A stretch of DNA of 64,000 nucleotides from Kingdonia uniflora (Eukaryota > Streptophyta > Magnoliopsida > Ranunculales > Circaeasteraceae), in contig JACGCM010001311.1 in assembly GCA_014058105.1 (NCBI GenBank), positions 1,350,501 through 1,414,500 on the forward strand, given 5' to 3'. How positions within the stretch are numbered: position 1 is the first letter of the stretch; every line of letters begins with the position of its first letter. A model generated the notes under the pieces. It ran no database searches and was not told where the DNA came from. It saw only the letters and a program-made list of their open reading frames with translations. Shown here piece by piece: positions 21,315-32,319 of this stretch. Position numbers and translations under genes: made by a program.

Positions 21315-23616
21315 TTATAGAAGATTCTTTTCTACCGATGGAGTGTCAGCAATGCTTTTTCCCTCATCATCAAGAGGTCTATCTTTTAGTTCGCGGGCCA
21401 CAACAACCCTACCTCTTTCTACTAAGTCAGAAGTTTGAGGACTCAGATGGGTCTCTATGATACCCATACAGTTTCCTTGATCTATCTGCGCTCCACATGT
21501 GCACCCCTGGTCCGACAGAGTTTTGAGCAAGGTATCTCGTTCTGACTCAAGTTTTTTAACTTCCTCTTCAAAATATGCAACAATCACCTTTAATAAGTCA
21601 GATCGAGCCACATTAGGTGCTACCGCTTTTGCAAATCTAGCCTTCAACCTCTCAAGGAGTACCTTTAAACTAGCACAAGTATCCTTCCATGAGATTATAT
21701 CCGTATCAACCCTATCATGATAAATGGCATCTCCTTTCAATTTGGCAATATACTGCGCTGACTCAGCTAGGTTTATGGTTTCTAACTCTACTACCCGAGC
21801 ATGAAGTTTCATAGTTTCTGTGTTAAACTCTTCCTTAGCCGGCAGGTCCTTTAATAATTCATCCTTCCTCTTCACTAGCAAATCCTTAGCTCTGATCTCC
21901 CCCTCCAGAACTTTCTCCTTAATAAGAGCAACATCCAGCTTATGCTGACATTCCCTCAAATTCGCATTTCCTATCTGGACATGCCCTTGAATGTGAGATA
22001 CATCACTTTCTGGCTCTCTAATGCGGCCTGAGAGACTAAGAACCTCCCCTTGAACTGGAGGAGTCTTAACCACAGTTCTACTTCCCCCAGAATGTTCTAT
22101 AGATTCAGTTTTCTTGGCACGAGCAATGGCTTGATCCCTTTCGGCTTTAAGTCAAGAAACTCTCTCATTTAAGTCATCGCACCTGCGCTGCATTTCTCAG
22201 AATTCCATAACCTTGGCGGGGAGGGTTGTTTGTAAAATGTTCAGCTGCGGCCTCCAACGCCAATGGATTTTCTTAAGCTACCCTCAGCTCATCATCTTTT
22301 CCAATGAATTTCTATCTCATTCGCTCCAGATCAATCCTGCATCTATTGAGATCAGATCGACATAGTTCCTCAGTTTGTTCCAGTGCCTGAATACGATATT
22401 GAGCCATATTGGCCTGCTTACCCTTCAAAGATAATGCATCAACCTGACGTTGGAGATTCTCGGTATGTTCTGTTGCTGCAGATAAATCTTCTAATCCCTT
22501 CTTAATCCCAGAATCTTTCTCCTTGACCTGACGTGTCAGGTTGGAGACGACCTGATTCAGCTTCTCAAGTCTGAAGTGCTCTTTTACGTATTGATCCTCC
22601 CTATTCTCGCTCGCCTCCTTCATCCTATCGAACTACTCCATAAATTCCCGATTGTACATGAGTGCGTGATCCTCATATACGCGAGATGCATCCAATTCGG
22701 CCTGAGACATATAACAAGATTTAGTACAGTTCGATTCAGAAAGTATAATGCCTAACATATACATAAAACATTCAAAGGGATTACGTGGCTTCTAAACATC
22801 TGTTTCCAAGTACTTTTAGATTAAAAGTTTGGAGTCCATTCTCTGATGAACACTTCATGAATATTTTTTTGGTGTACAAGGTACATATTTTCGATATCCT
22901 ATTCGGTATTAATAGCGTTGGATTTTTGCTATGCATTTCTATTCTATTTACTTAACTTAGCGTTGGTATAACATGAAGATTGGACAACCTATTCAAATCT
23001 AACCTGCAACTCCGCTTGTGTAGACAACACGGCTTTTTAGGTCTCTCTTTCCTTGGAAAGTCCAGATTGTAGGTTATTTATTCTGAGATTCATCTCTCTA
23101 ACTACCTACAAAAGATTTATAAACAAAGTCAGTATACAAAAGTTCATTTCCCACGTCGAAGTTATACAACTTACAAATATTCAGACAAAGCACATGTCTA
23201 CCCTACCTTTTCATTCCCACCTTCTGGGAGCTCAATATCGTCCCCTTAGTTGTTAAACACCGTTTGGGGGGAGACGCCATCCAGACCATCCACGACCCCA
23301 GTACGTCTACTTCCGCTTCTTCTTCTTCAGCACAGGTATCAACCTTAATAGCATCCACCTCTTCCTGAGAATAGCCCTTTAACATCAAGTGACGACCTAG
23401 TCTGTCGTGCTCCTTAACCATCTCATTTTAATTGGCCTTTGCCTCGACCTGTAGCTGGCCGATCACCATGGCGTGAACGGCCTTCAGCTGTTTAACTACT
23501 TTCGGGGCGTCATCCTTGGCTCGTGCCAGGTTTTTCTCCAGCTCGCTCTTTGCCTTCTTCAGCTCGGATTCCTGTTCTTCTATACCAAGCCAAATACCCT
23601 TGACAAGAAGAGCAAA
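21315..23616 (-). pseudogene. E2 antisense gene: coiled-coil region
   Basis: The longest open stretch (22073-21315, 252 codons) is Glu/Lys/Leu-rich with heptad character and ends with VERGRVVVARELKDRPLDDE. A further frame, 22623-22312 (HFRLEKLNQVVSNLTRQVKE), and a block from 23616 (FALLVKGIWLGIEEQESELK) lie upstream on the minus strand. It aligns with E1 11425-13689 plus 28353-28460. Likely an oligomerisation tail. Stops and frameshifts between blocks. Confidence 0.7.
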
Positions 23617-23690
23617 CTGAAAAAATTATATCGACCTCAGTTACTAGCTCGAAGTATATTAATCATTTCTATCTGATAATATAAACTTAC
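23617..23690 (-). other. E2 antisense gene intron (74 bp)
   Basis: On the minus strand: donor GTAAGTTTATAT after a CGAGCCAGATG exon end, acceptor AATTTTTTCAG, then the LVKGIWLG exon. Homologous to the E1 intron 11358-11424. Confidence 0.65.
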
Positions 23691-24178
23691 CATCTGGCTC
23701 GTATCTTCCTTTCCTTGCAGAATCGCTAATCTAGCCCTTTCCTCGACCTCTTTGAGGTCATCCACTGAAGCAGATCACCCCTCAGCGACCTTCTCTCCTG
23801 AGCCCCCCAAAGGCTCAACCCTCCTCCTCTTCCATTATGCGACCTCACCACTTATAGTGGTACAAGAGTCCGGCAAAGCCTTTTTTATCTATCTCTTCGG
23901 AATCTTTTGGGTTATTTTGCTCGTCGTGAGGTTCGGTTGAGCTGAACTGCCCGACCCAGAAGTCTTAGCTCGAACCTCCTCTCCACTTGTTTGCCTTTTT
24001 CCTTCATCGACATCCGTCATCGATCTAGTAGACTGAGCCTTTGTAACCTTTTTTGACCTACTTTTAACTCTCTTCTTTCTACTCAGGCCGAGTTCTCCCA
24101 AGACCAGTTCGAGTTCAGTCTCCTCTTCCACAACCTCGTCCAACAAAGACTCTTTCCTTTCCACTACAGACTTCACAC
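23691..24178 (-). pseudogene. E2 antisense gene: basic hinge exon
   Basis: Minus-strand frame 24178-23889 reads GVKSVVERKESLLDE, acidic residues, LGELGLSRKKRVKSRSKKVT, then a Ser/Thr-rich stretch; the TISGEVA block follows after a stop. The run of Lys/Arg suggests nuclear targeting or nucleic-acid contact. It aligns with E1 9831-10160 and 11140-11350. Confidence 0.65.
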
Positions 24179-24258
24179 CTGCAATAACACATTTTTCTAT
24201 CAACTACACTTGTCAAAAAAACATAACAATAATTCTATCTATGCATGTCTATACTTAC
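24179..24258 (-). other. E2 antisense gene intron (80 bp)
   Basis: On the minus strand: donor GTAAGTATAG after AAAGAAAA, acceptor GTGTTATTGCAG, then GTGTGAAGTC. Homologous in place to E1 9749-9830. Confidence 0.7.
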
Positions 24259-25020
24259 TTTTCTTTAAGATCCAAATTGAAGGTTCAAAAGTTCCTCGTC
24301 ATCTCTTTGAAGGCAATTACCCTTCACCCATATGATGTTGTCATTCCAAGTTCGACCTGTTGAATTCAAATCGAAAAAACGACGGCGAGTAGCGCTCGCA
24401 CAGAAATACGACCCCCCACTGGCCTTAAAATTCTTTACCCCTTAAAACTGCTGAACGTCCTCAGGGGTTGTCCTCCACACTTTTTCCTCCCTTTCCCACC
24501 TATCATTCAGATGGTCGCATACAGTTATGACCTCCCACATATTCCCATTCATTTGAACATGACATGCCCCAATTGCATTCATTAGCCCCTTTGCCAAATT
24601 AGTGAGGGGGAGGCTCCACCCATATTATAATTGAGATAGGTAACACAAAAAACCCTCTAAAAGTTCACTATGGACATCCCCATCGAAATACTCTAACGAG
24701 ATTGATTTATCTATACCCCTATCTCATTTTTTTGTTTTTGAATCTGCCAAAAGATAAAAATACTCTTCCCCATCCGCTACCGTACAACCCCTAAAATGCC
24801 TACCGGCAAACTCTACACATTTACCCCACTTCCCACCTATAGAACCTTTGGCTTTTCAAAATTCCCTGAAAGCATCAAAATCTGGAGGGTAAGACACCAA
24901 CTGACTAGGGAAGCCCAAGAATTGTTACAATCATCTTTCCCCTCCGCTATCAGGCTCATTCATCCTTCTAGAGGTTGAAACCTCATCAACAGACGACCTA
25001 CCCATCTTAAAATAGATTCT
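24259..25020 (-). pseudogene. E2 antisense gene: Transposase_28-like exon
   Basis: Minus-strand reading gives, in order, KAKGSIGGKWGKCVEFAGRH, FRGCTVADGEEYFYLLADSK, DKSISLEYFDGDV, VCDHLNDRWE, ASGGSYF, RTWNDNIIWVKGNCLQRDDE, with stops between. All blocks match E1 9171-9748. Resemblance to the Transposase_28 family of plant gypsy elements is inferred from spacing and aromatic pattern. The 24796-24978 plus-strand ORF is a shadow. Confidence 0.6.
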
Positions 25021-25105
25021 ACAGGACTATTTTGACCTACACAGATGCCTCTCACGCTCGACCTACATACAGGTTAAAGTATTTATCATTCTTCCATCTA
25101 TGTAT

Positions 25106-25106
<1 letters not shown>

Positions 25107-25171
<65 letters not shown>
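25107..25171. repeat. (CA)n(TA)n microsatellite
   Basis: About ten CA units (25107-25126) running into about 22 TA units (to 25171), inside the intron of the E2 antisense gene. Confidence 0.95.
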
Positions 25172-25175
<4 letters not shown>

Positions 25176-25257
25176 CATATATCTCTGATCAGTCATTCAC
25201 GTATAATACATATCTTTAAACTATAAAAAATCAACGTATATTGCATATATCTCTGCT

Positions 25258-25470
25258 AACCTTCAGTATTCGGATGCGAATCGGCAGTAGAGTCAAGCTT
25301 TCCCCTCACAACACTGCTGCATTCCCACCTACAATATCCCGAACCTTTTGCCCTCTTTAACCATTTATCGTCTTCAGATAACTCTTGATTGATTCCCCTG
25401 ATTTTTTTGCCTTTCTCCCTGAGTGTTCTCCAAATTTTTTGTGAAAAAACGATTGTTTGGAGACGAAGAA
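25258..25470 (-). pseudogene. E2 antisense gene, short first exon
   Basis: On the minus strand this follows the TATA-like box and ends ATACTGAAG|GTTAGCAG, the same donor as E1 8743 and E4 about 52124. No clean frame survives. Confidence 0.45.
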
Positions 25471-25472
25471 GA

Positions 25473-25482
25473 ACTATTTATC
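25473..25482 (-). promoter_or_regulatory. TATA-like box of the E2 antisense gene
   Basis: Minus strand GGATAAATAG followed by TTCTTCTTCG; positional match to TATAAATAA in E1 (8490) and TATAAAC in E4 (51894). Confidence 0.5.
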
Positions 25483-25484
25483 CT

Positions 25485-25679
25485 TTATCTCTCATGCGGC
25501 TGGCATTTATTACTCCTCACACGAACTGTCATCAATTCCAGAACCGAGGCGTCCTTTCCACTCTCCATGTCAGACCCCTTGTACCTTTTCGATAAAATAA
25601 CCTTTCCATCATTACAAATCTCCTCATTTTTTAACATATTTTCCCCCTCTTTCCATATCTTTTCTTGACCTCCCCTCAC
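25485..25679 (-). pseudogene. E2 antisense ORF c
   Basis: 64 codons, open, with NDGKVILSKRYKGSDMESGK and an RVRSNKCQPHER end. Corresponds to broken versions in E1 (8283-8475) and E4 (51690-51880). Small, basic, no recognised family. It lies just upstream of the TATA-like box, so it may be leader sequence with accidental conservation. Confidence 0.5.
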
Positions 25680-26093
25680 TCATGATGACTCGCACTGTGG
25701 GATGTCAGAGCTCTATTTCCTTTTTTCTATAAAAAAAAACTAGAAGCTTCTGCATTCACGTATTTTTGTTTCACAGACCTTGTTTATCATACTTATAGTG
25801 ATTGACTTCATTTACAAAATCGTACAAATATTCAAATTTATTTAAAAATATTTGTTGAACAGTCTCAAAATAGATTCGCCCCTATTGGGGATCCGATTGA
25901 CTTTTATTATTTCTGTTACATTCCAGTATTTATTTGATTCATAAGAAGGCACTCTACACAATATCCACCACAGCCTTGGAAGACTTAAAAGCAACTAGCA
26001 TCTAATCACATCATTCCCCGACCCTCATATCTTCAAAATTAATCTCCACTTCAGCGATCAAACCTACCAACCATTCTCGTTCTGCCGAATCCC
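25680..26093. other. E2 spacer
   Basis: AT-rich spacer between antisense ORFs b and c; no feature recognised. Confidence 0.5.
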
Positions 26094-26303
26094 TCATGAA
26101 TACATGAAAGAATGACTCATAAAAGTAACGAGCATATCAAGTTCTTTACTCCTATTATTTGGCCCTTCGAGCTGACATGCCCTCATTGGTAACTCAGCAT
26201 CGCAACCGAGCGAGCCGAAAATTCTCTCCCGCACTTCAGCAGTTTTTATAGCCAATCGACCTTTTGCAGCATGACGAATCCACTGAGATCGAGTCTGCAC
26301 CAT
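26094..26303 (-). pseudogene. E2 antisense ORF b (M-V-x-T-x-S-Q module)
   Basis: 69 codons from an ATG: MVQTRSQWIRHAAKGRLAIK, then TAEVRERIFGSLGCDAELP. Homologous to E1 7766 and E4 51081, and to E3 about 41600 (GRLAIKIAEAEERY). E2 keeps the start and the first half; the second half seen in E1/E4 (to RCG-PG-L) is lost or shifted. Unknown function. Confidence 0.65.
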
Positions 26304-27049
26304 CCTAACCTTCCCCCAAATTTTTGCAGGTCATGCTATCAGTATTTATAAGATTTCTCAATTAATTCCTCCTTTCACTCAATTTTTACCTAGTATCACG
26401 TAACAGAAACCCAAAATCTTGGAGCCACTCATTATAACTTATCCCCTCACTAATACAAGCAATGGTCTATCGACCTGAAACAACTCAAATTTACATCTTT
26501 CCTACAATTTCTATCACAAATCATTTATATTAGTACGAAGTGCTCAGCTCATATTTACATCAGCTCGAATGGCATTACAACATTGTTTCATCATTTATCA
26601 GAAATTCTTCTACCAACATAAGACACAAGTCAGTTTGATATAAAAAAGTTTTTTTATACACAATTCAATAAATATTAACTTTTATTCATGTCAAGTCAAA
26701 AGATGTTACATACGATTTAGAGATAACAAGTTTTCATACAAGAATACAACATAATGTTATTCGCCCAGCACCAGATTCCTGGTACTTTTCAGATAACAAG
26801 TTTTCCTTGTTTGTTAAAAGCTACAGGTCATCCAGGTACGGCGAGGTGTTATGTTTTTTAGCTCTTATTCTTTCAATGATTTTTCACTCTGATGCAAAGT
26901 GGACATTGGAACCAACAAAAATCTTCCCTCACATGGCTCGGTTGAAGCCCAGTCGGACTCCAAGCGAAGATTATGCTAGCAGTAGACTCTGTGTTGGCAC
27001 CCACAAAATAAGATGAAAGGTCTTCTGAGCACAAAACCACGATGGAAAT
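26304..27049. other. E2 spacer
   Basis: Non-coding. The plus-strand ORF 26807-27016 has no support. No repeat noted beyond ATAACAAGTTTTC occurring twice (about 26723 and 26792). Confidence 0.5.
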
Positions 27050-27386
27050 GCTTCATCAAGATCCCCACCCATTCTCCTCCTCCACTGCCACCACCGCCTC
27101 TTCTATAACCACCACCACCGAGGAGTTGGTAGAGGTGAAGAGGGCCCAACATTAGAATAGACGGTAATATAAGAAATCAACATATCTTCCCAACAGATAT
27201 ACCTTTCCCCGCATATGAACCCCTAACCCTATCTTCCGCAAGGGTGCGAAGACAGGCCGAACGTTCCTCGCCCGTCAAGACGAAAACATAAAATTTTCAC
27301 TTATAGTAGAAATCTTCCTCAGTTTCAACCGCTTCATCTCCCGATAAGCCTTGGTACGTTGGAGGAACAGGGGCTGGGATCGCCAT
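27050..27386 (-). pseudogene. E2 antisense ORF a (VPP-Y module)
   Basis: Minus strand from ATG at 27386: MAIPAPVPPTYQGL, GDEAVETEEDFYYK, a stop, then VLTGEERSACLRTLAEDR. It matches the ATG-started E4 copy at 49941 and the E1 copy at 6760; the stop after the Tyr cluster is shared in place with E4. A Gly/Val-rich piece follows (to 27050). Confidence 0.65.
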
Positions 27387-27756
27387 TTCTGTGGAATGAT
27401 CACCAAAGTACTTTAACGTCAACCTTTGCGTTTCAGACGCAATCCACTTTTCAAGAACCATATTCTAATTTTTCACCATCTCATAGAAGGTTACTCATGC
27501 AAGAACTGTTCCAAAGGATTGACCAAGGTACTCTTTAGATAACCCAAACTTTATTGTGCAGATACGTTTTCCCAAGCGTCATCATTTATTATGGACGCGG
27601 CTACTCAAATGCAAACCGTCACATACATCCGCATTATCATTCCCATCACTTCCCAATATCACGTTACTTCCACCCAGTCAAACGCCATCATTACTCCATT
27701 TTGAAATTATTATTTTTTACTTATCCTTTCTCAACCAAAGCCACTCCTGACTTCGG
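27387..27756. other. E2 region between antisense ORF a and the polypurine tract
   Basis: Non-coding; plus-strand ORFs 27554-27886 overlap the LTR edge and are not genes. Confidence 0.5.
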
Positions 27757-27771
27757 TTGCGAGTGGGCGAT
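27757..27771 (+). other. E2 polypurine tract
   Basis: TTGCGAGTGGGCGAT directly before the 3' LTR; close to the E4 tract TTGCGAGGGGGCGAT. Confidence 0.8.
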
Positions 27772-28352
27772 TGTAGGTACTTATCCCACGAGCTCATTCA
27801 TAATCGAGATCACACAGCTCGAATTACCTCCATCTCAGGCTTACGCAATCTCATCACCTTACACTCTAGTCAAACATTCCAAATAGCCCCACGACCTACT
27901 CAAAAATATGGGTTGAGCTAAACCCGAAAACGTTATTTAGTCAAAGACACCTGTCTCCCACGAACTCGTCAGCTATACAGTCAACCACCACTAACTACAT
28001 TATTTGGAAGACGTGCTCCAGCACGACGAAGAGCTGTGGGAAACGCCTATAAAAAGGAAAAGTTTTAGAAGAGACAGGGACCAAAACAATTACTCAAAAT
28101 CTCTTAATTACGAGATCAAAAGCATTTATATATTCTAGAGATCACTTGTAATAAAGATATCCATTCCAGGCAATAAAGATACTTTTACAAAAATCCTTTA
28201 TACGAGGTCGTGGTTTTTTTACCTATTCAAAGGTTTTTCACGCTAAAAACACCTGTTTGCATTTCTAACTTTTTAGTAGAGTATTATTGCAGGTTCATTT
28301 GGCGTGATAGCTAATTCTTAATCTTATTGAGCTACGGAATTTGGCCATTACA
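27772..28352 (+). repeat. E2 3' LTR (family A)
   Basis: 581 bp from TGTAGGTACTTATCC to GGCCATTACA, aligning along its length with 13690-14288. It lacks the 40-bp internal duplication. Followed at once by ACTAT. Confidence 0.95.
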
Positions 28353-28460
28353 ACTATAGAACAAGTAGAGCGAAGAAGAGAGATGGTAGTTGCTCGAGCG
28401 CTAGATTTTATGGCTTCACGACCTCCAACGGTAGGGGAAAGTTCATCTGGCCTTACGTAA
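28353..28460 (+). pseudogene. E1 antisense gene, C-terminal end after the E2 insertion
   Basis: After the second ACTAT the frame reads EQVERRREMVVARALDFMAS and ends GESSSGLT-stop at 28458-28460. It corresponds to E2's own C-terminus (VERGRVVVARELKDRP). The first five bases (28353-28357) are the duplicated target. Confidence 0.8.
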
Positions 28461-28829
28461 GAAAAACTTGTATAAGTTGTATATTGTTTGTATCTTGTTG
28501 ATGTCTAAACAGAAGAAAGCCTGCTTGACCTATGCTTTATCTTGTGTGTTAGAGATAGCAGATATCATAGATTTAAAACTTGTATTTCCTTTGTTTTAAT
28601 CATTGATATATGTATAGATGTATCGATTGAAAGCTAGTGTTACCTTTGCTTTAATCTTTGAGATTTAGTAGATGCTACATGTATATATGTAGAGAATATT
28701 GTGGGAAAAAACTTTAAAGTTTTCATTTAGTATAAAAGAATATACATACTGTTGGAGATCAAAATCTCTCTTTTGGAATGTTAAAATGAGAATAAATGTA
28801 TCATGTACTTAAAAACTAGGGATTTAACT
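28461..28829. other. E1 3' untranslated region with eroded tandem repeat
   Basis: Three loosely similar stretches (TTACCTTTGCTTTAATCTTT at about 28643 and cognates near 28522 and 28585) are reverse-complement relatives of the AAGACAAAGGTAATAC box in E2's 157-bp array. E1 therefore had, or keeps, only a few decayed units. Confidence 0.55.
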
Positions 28830-29990
28830 ATAATATCATTTCAATATCTAAGTGTTCCAAGGGCTTGGTATTCTTACGCTTTTCTCTGTCATGAGGTATT
28901 ATGATCTAAGGCCATTGTGGCCAGCGATTAGAAACAGACCTTCTCAATTTTCTAAGAGTTTTCCATCATTCAACTCTTTCCTGTTATTGGGATTTCTCTG
29001 AGGACTAGATCATCGATTTGGGGCACGCGGCTTCAGACTCTTCTGTTGTACGAGCTGGCTAGCATATGATGATATCGATCTAGGTTGGCAAGAGCTCGAG
29101 TCTTATCGATCCAGTTCATATTGCATGCTAACTTGAACTCATTTTCCTCGTCTGTTAGCTCGTGATCTTTGACAGGATGGTAGTATTCCGTTGGGATGAT
29201 GGCTTTAGTTCCATAAGCAAGGAAGAAGGGGGAACATCCAGTTGATTGTCTCGGTATAGTACGGTATACCCATAAGACATGAGGTAGCTCCTATATCCAA
29301 TTTTCTTTCTTTTATGATTGAAGCCTCTTCTTGATTCCATCTACTATCATCTTGTTGGTGATTTCGGCCTGTCCATTTCCTTGAGGGTAGTATGGAATAG
29401 ATGAGGAATGAATGATGTTGTGTTTGTTGAGAAATGTCACTACCTATTCTCCAACGAACTGTGGGCCGTTATCGATCCGAATCAGGTGGGGGCATCCTAA
29501 CCGTGTGATAATATGTTCCCAAATAAATGAGTTGGCTTCGTCATCCCAAGTTCTACAAAGGGGAACTACTTCCACCCATTTTGTAAAGTAATCTGTTGCC
29601 ACGATTAGGAACTTTCATTTACCTGGCGTATTGGGAAATTCTCCCACTAGATCGAGTGTCTACCTCTTGAAAGGTCAGAATACCTTGCTCGCATGGAGTT
29701 TGAGGGTAGCTACTCGTATTATGTGTCCATGTCGTTGAAATGTGTTACATCTTCATGAGTACACCTTCGTCTATTTTTGTATTCCCGGCCAGAGTACTCC
29801 TTGTTTAATCATTCTGTTTGCAAGTGACCGACCTGTGGCATGGGAGCCACAAGTTCCTTTATGTCAGTCTTTGAGCATTACATCTGCTTATTGCTTGGAG
29901 AGGCACTTTAGATAAGGCTCTGTCACTAATCTTTAATATAAATGGCCTTACTGAGCTGTATAACATTTTGAATTTTTGATTAACTATTTG
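28830..29990 (-). pseudogene. E1 integrase
   Basis: On the minus strand the blocks match E2: the VGHLQTE and NKEYSGREYK zinc-region remains, the FPNTPGK and FTKWVEV core (about 29640-29580), LIRIDNGPQFVGE (about 29480), YYPQGNGQAEITNK (about 29380), RTIPRQSTGC (about 29260) and a decayed C-terminus. Stops and small indels are frequent. The 29155-29340 minus ORF is an out-of-frame shadow. Confidence 0.85.
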
Positions 29991-30179
29991 CATTGTTTAG
30001 GATCTTCTGGAAGGGGCCCATCACATTCATTTTTTAGGCCAAGATAGGTAATAAAAGGCTTCCTCCAATCGTCATCCTCCTCTTTATCGCCCCTAGTGCT
30101 GATCGTGTATATAGAGGGGAGATCAATATTGTGGGATAAGATCACTTCAATTTGGAGGTATTGTGCTTATTTACTCAAG
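29991..30179 (-). other. E1 linker between second RNase H and integrase
   Basis: Low-conservation linker on the minus strand corresponding to the STPSIGR...DDWQKPI stretch in E2; no catalytic motif. Confidence 0.6.
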
Positions 30180-30620
30180 ATCCTGGCTAAGTAAGCTAAG
30201 GAATGGGGGTGTTAATTTTCTCCTGATAGTAAATAGTTGAGAGTAGCTTTTATGAATCTGCTCATCCTATCAGCAATGAGGGGCTACATAGTCGACCATT
30301 TTGCCATTCTTCTTGTAATGTTAAGAGCAATGGTGGACTATTAGTAATAAATATGTTTAGACTTACAACTTGGAAATCCTAAGTTCCAGTACAAAATCGA
30401 GCCCATGGATCAAGGTTTTATACCCTGTGACATTATTCGAGGCCGCAAAATCTAAATGGATTGATTTATCGATCCTATCGTTTGATGGAGTAATCAGTAT
30501 GATTATAATACCTGACCCTATGGGGCCTGCTGAGCCATCTATCCGAAGTCTCCATCCCTTTCTTGTAACCTATTTAACTCGTTCATCAAAGGGCTCGATA
30601 GGTAGATCTTCTGTGAGTTC
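30180..30620 (-). pseudogene. E1 second RNase H (aRNH)
   Basis: Minus strand: KGWRLRIDGSAGPIGSGI with the first catalytic Asp intact, LITPSNDRIDKSIHLDFAAS, NNVT, then a decayed LAYLA end. Same position and order as in E2, E3 and E5. Confidence 0.8.
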
Positions 30621-31782
30621 GTCTGTAAAATCAGGATCGTGTTCCTCCCAGTCTGGATGTTATACAGGGAAATTTACTAAAAAATTAGCAATCGTATAGC
30701 CTTTTTCTGAATGACACTATTTGAATTTGATATTATGTTCTCCCAAACTGATGGACCACTGTTGCACTCGCCTCGACATTTCTTTTTTAGATAAAACTTC
30801 CCGGAGTGGGTAATTCATCATAACCTTGACTGAATGAGCTTGGAAGTAGTACTCGGGCTTCTATGAAGTGTAAGCAAGGGTTAGCTCAATCTTGGAATAT
30901 CTTGTCTCTGCTGGAGTTAGGGATTTGCTGATGAAATATACCAGCTTCTCGACCTTCCCTTCAAGTCGAATAAGAACCGAGCTAAGAAAATTTTCTGAAC
31001 TACGAGGTAGATGATTAATTCCTCATTATCTATCGGGGTGCTCATTATGGGAGACATCGATCACCAAATATGTTTTAATTTCTTGAAAAGTTACTTTGCA
31101 TTCTTCTGTGTAATCGATCTCTTTATTGGGTTAAAATTTTCCCGTTTTGGTATATCCTCGAAGTAACAAAAGCAGCCATCGACATCGATTCAAAGACTTA
31201 GAGATGAACCTATTGATAGCAGTGATCTTGCCAGTGAGCTTCCAAACTTCTTTCTTTGTTGGTGGAGACGACATGATGAGTAGAGCTCAAAATTGGTTTG
31301 GGTTGGCCTCAATCCCTTTCTTGTTTATGAGATGCCCTAAGGACTTTCCCGAGTGTATTTTGAATTGACATTTATCGAGGTTGAGCCTCATCCTGTATGA
31401 CGTAAAATGTGGAAGACCGTATCGAGATCTGTGATATGATTCTTCTTCTATAAGATTTTTCAGAGTAGATCATCGATATACTTTAATGATCTTTCCCAAG
31501 TGTGCTTTGAACATTGTTGTCATTATCCTTTGATAAGTCACTCTGACATTCTTCAGTCCGAAAGGTATGACTCTGTAGTAGTAAAGCCTTCTTTCAGTGA
31601 TGAAAATGGTCTTCTCCCGATCGTCTTCCAGAAGGGGTATCTGATTGTATCCGGAAGCAACATCCATCATTGATAAGAGCTCGTAGCTTTCCGTTGAATC
31701 TTGAATTTGATGAATGATTGGAAGAGGAAAACTGTCCTTAGGAGTGTGTTTGTTTAGATCTGTGAAATTCATGCAAACTCGG
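30621..31782 (-). pseudogene. pol: E1 reverse transcriptase (rest) and first RNase H
   Basis: Minus strand from 31782: VCMNFTDLNKHTPKDSFPLP, SMMDVASGYNQIPLLEDD, VIPFGLKNVRVTYQ, then the catalytic box, where the expected TATATCGATGAT with its frame has lost two bases, turning YIDD into a frameshift at about 31470. RNase H follows to about 30700. The N-terminal part of the RT lies at 43250-42985, on the far side of E3. Confidence 0.9.
31778..31782. repeat. E3 target site duplication, left copy (CTCGG)
   Basis: CTCGG here and TTCTG at 42985-42989 each differ by one base from CTCTG, the sequence expected in the intact RT (RKVRVCMNF). Both are readily explained as single-substitution descendants of one duplicated 5-mer. 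Confidence 0.65.
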
Positions 31783-32257
31783 TGTAGTACCATAATCCCC
31801 ATATTCGACAAGGAGAAGCCAACAAAACTTAATCAAAGATATTCTGTCATTTGAGAAGATGTCACATCTGTAACTACAGAGCTCGACCCACTACAGTAGC
31901 CATTACGCTTTGTCAAATATAGTCCTTACAAGAAGATCCATGAAGTTCACCCACTGCCCACGGAAATAGGAAACCATTTATTTTTATAATTGCCTGTATC
32001 CATTATAAACACAGGTAGAACATATGTTTATCCTCTCCGAGACTTTACTATTTTTCTGTCATTCACATCTTTATTATCCATCAGGAATTGTAATAACTAG
32101 CACAAATTAGATTTCACTACAAAATCCCCCTCGAGGTCATTGGTTTTCTCAAGTTTTACTGAGTTTCCATGTAAAATCTAGTGTGTCTTAGTATTAAATT
32201 GCAATCTCCTTACAGAAGTATTAGCGAGGTTTACCATCTAGAAAGCACGCCATTACA
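31783..32257 (+). repeat. E3 5' LTR (family B)
   Basis: 475 bp, TGTAGTACCATAATCC...CACGCCATTACA. It matches 42515-42984 and E5's LTR (52559-53026). A TATA box (CATTATAAAC) at about 32000-32009 sits inside an imperfect palindrome (31992-32016). Confidence 0.93.
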
Positions 32258-32280
32258 ATTAGAGCTATCTGTGGTAATAC
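32258..32280 (+). other. E3 primer binding site (decayed)
   Basis: ATTAGAGCTATCTGTGGTAA, a mutated form of E5's ATTGGCACCGTCTATGGGAA at the same place. Confidence 0.65.
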
Positions 32281-32319
32281 AATACTTTTTCTTTACCAAC
32301 TGTGATTCTAGACACTCCC

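Larger units (their letters stand above)
13690..28352 (+). mobile_element. E2: complete Tat-lineage element (family A) nested in E1
   Basis: 14,663 bp with two LTRs in plus orientation, a primer site, gag, protease, RT, RNase H, second RNase H, integrase, a 157-bp tandem array, an antisense split gene, a polypurine tract and the 3' LTR, bounded by ACTAT duplications. It splits E1's coiled-coil exon: the E1 protein stops aligning to E2's own antisense protein at 13689 and resumes at 28353, where VERRREMVVAR in E1 matches VERGRVVVAR in E2. The LTRs differ by roughly 10% by eye. Every ORF has stops. Confidence 0.95.

Noticed and set aside
25107..25171. Regular CA/TA spacing, considered as a structured array
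   Set aside because: A simple dinucleotide microsatellite; no spacers, so not CRISPR-like.
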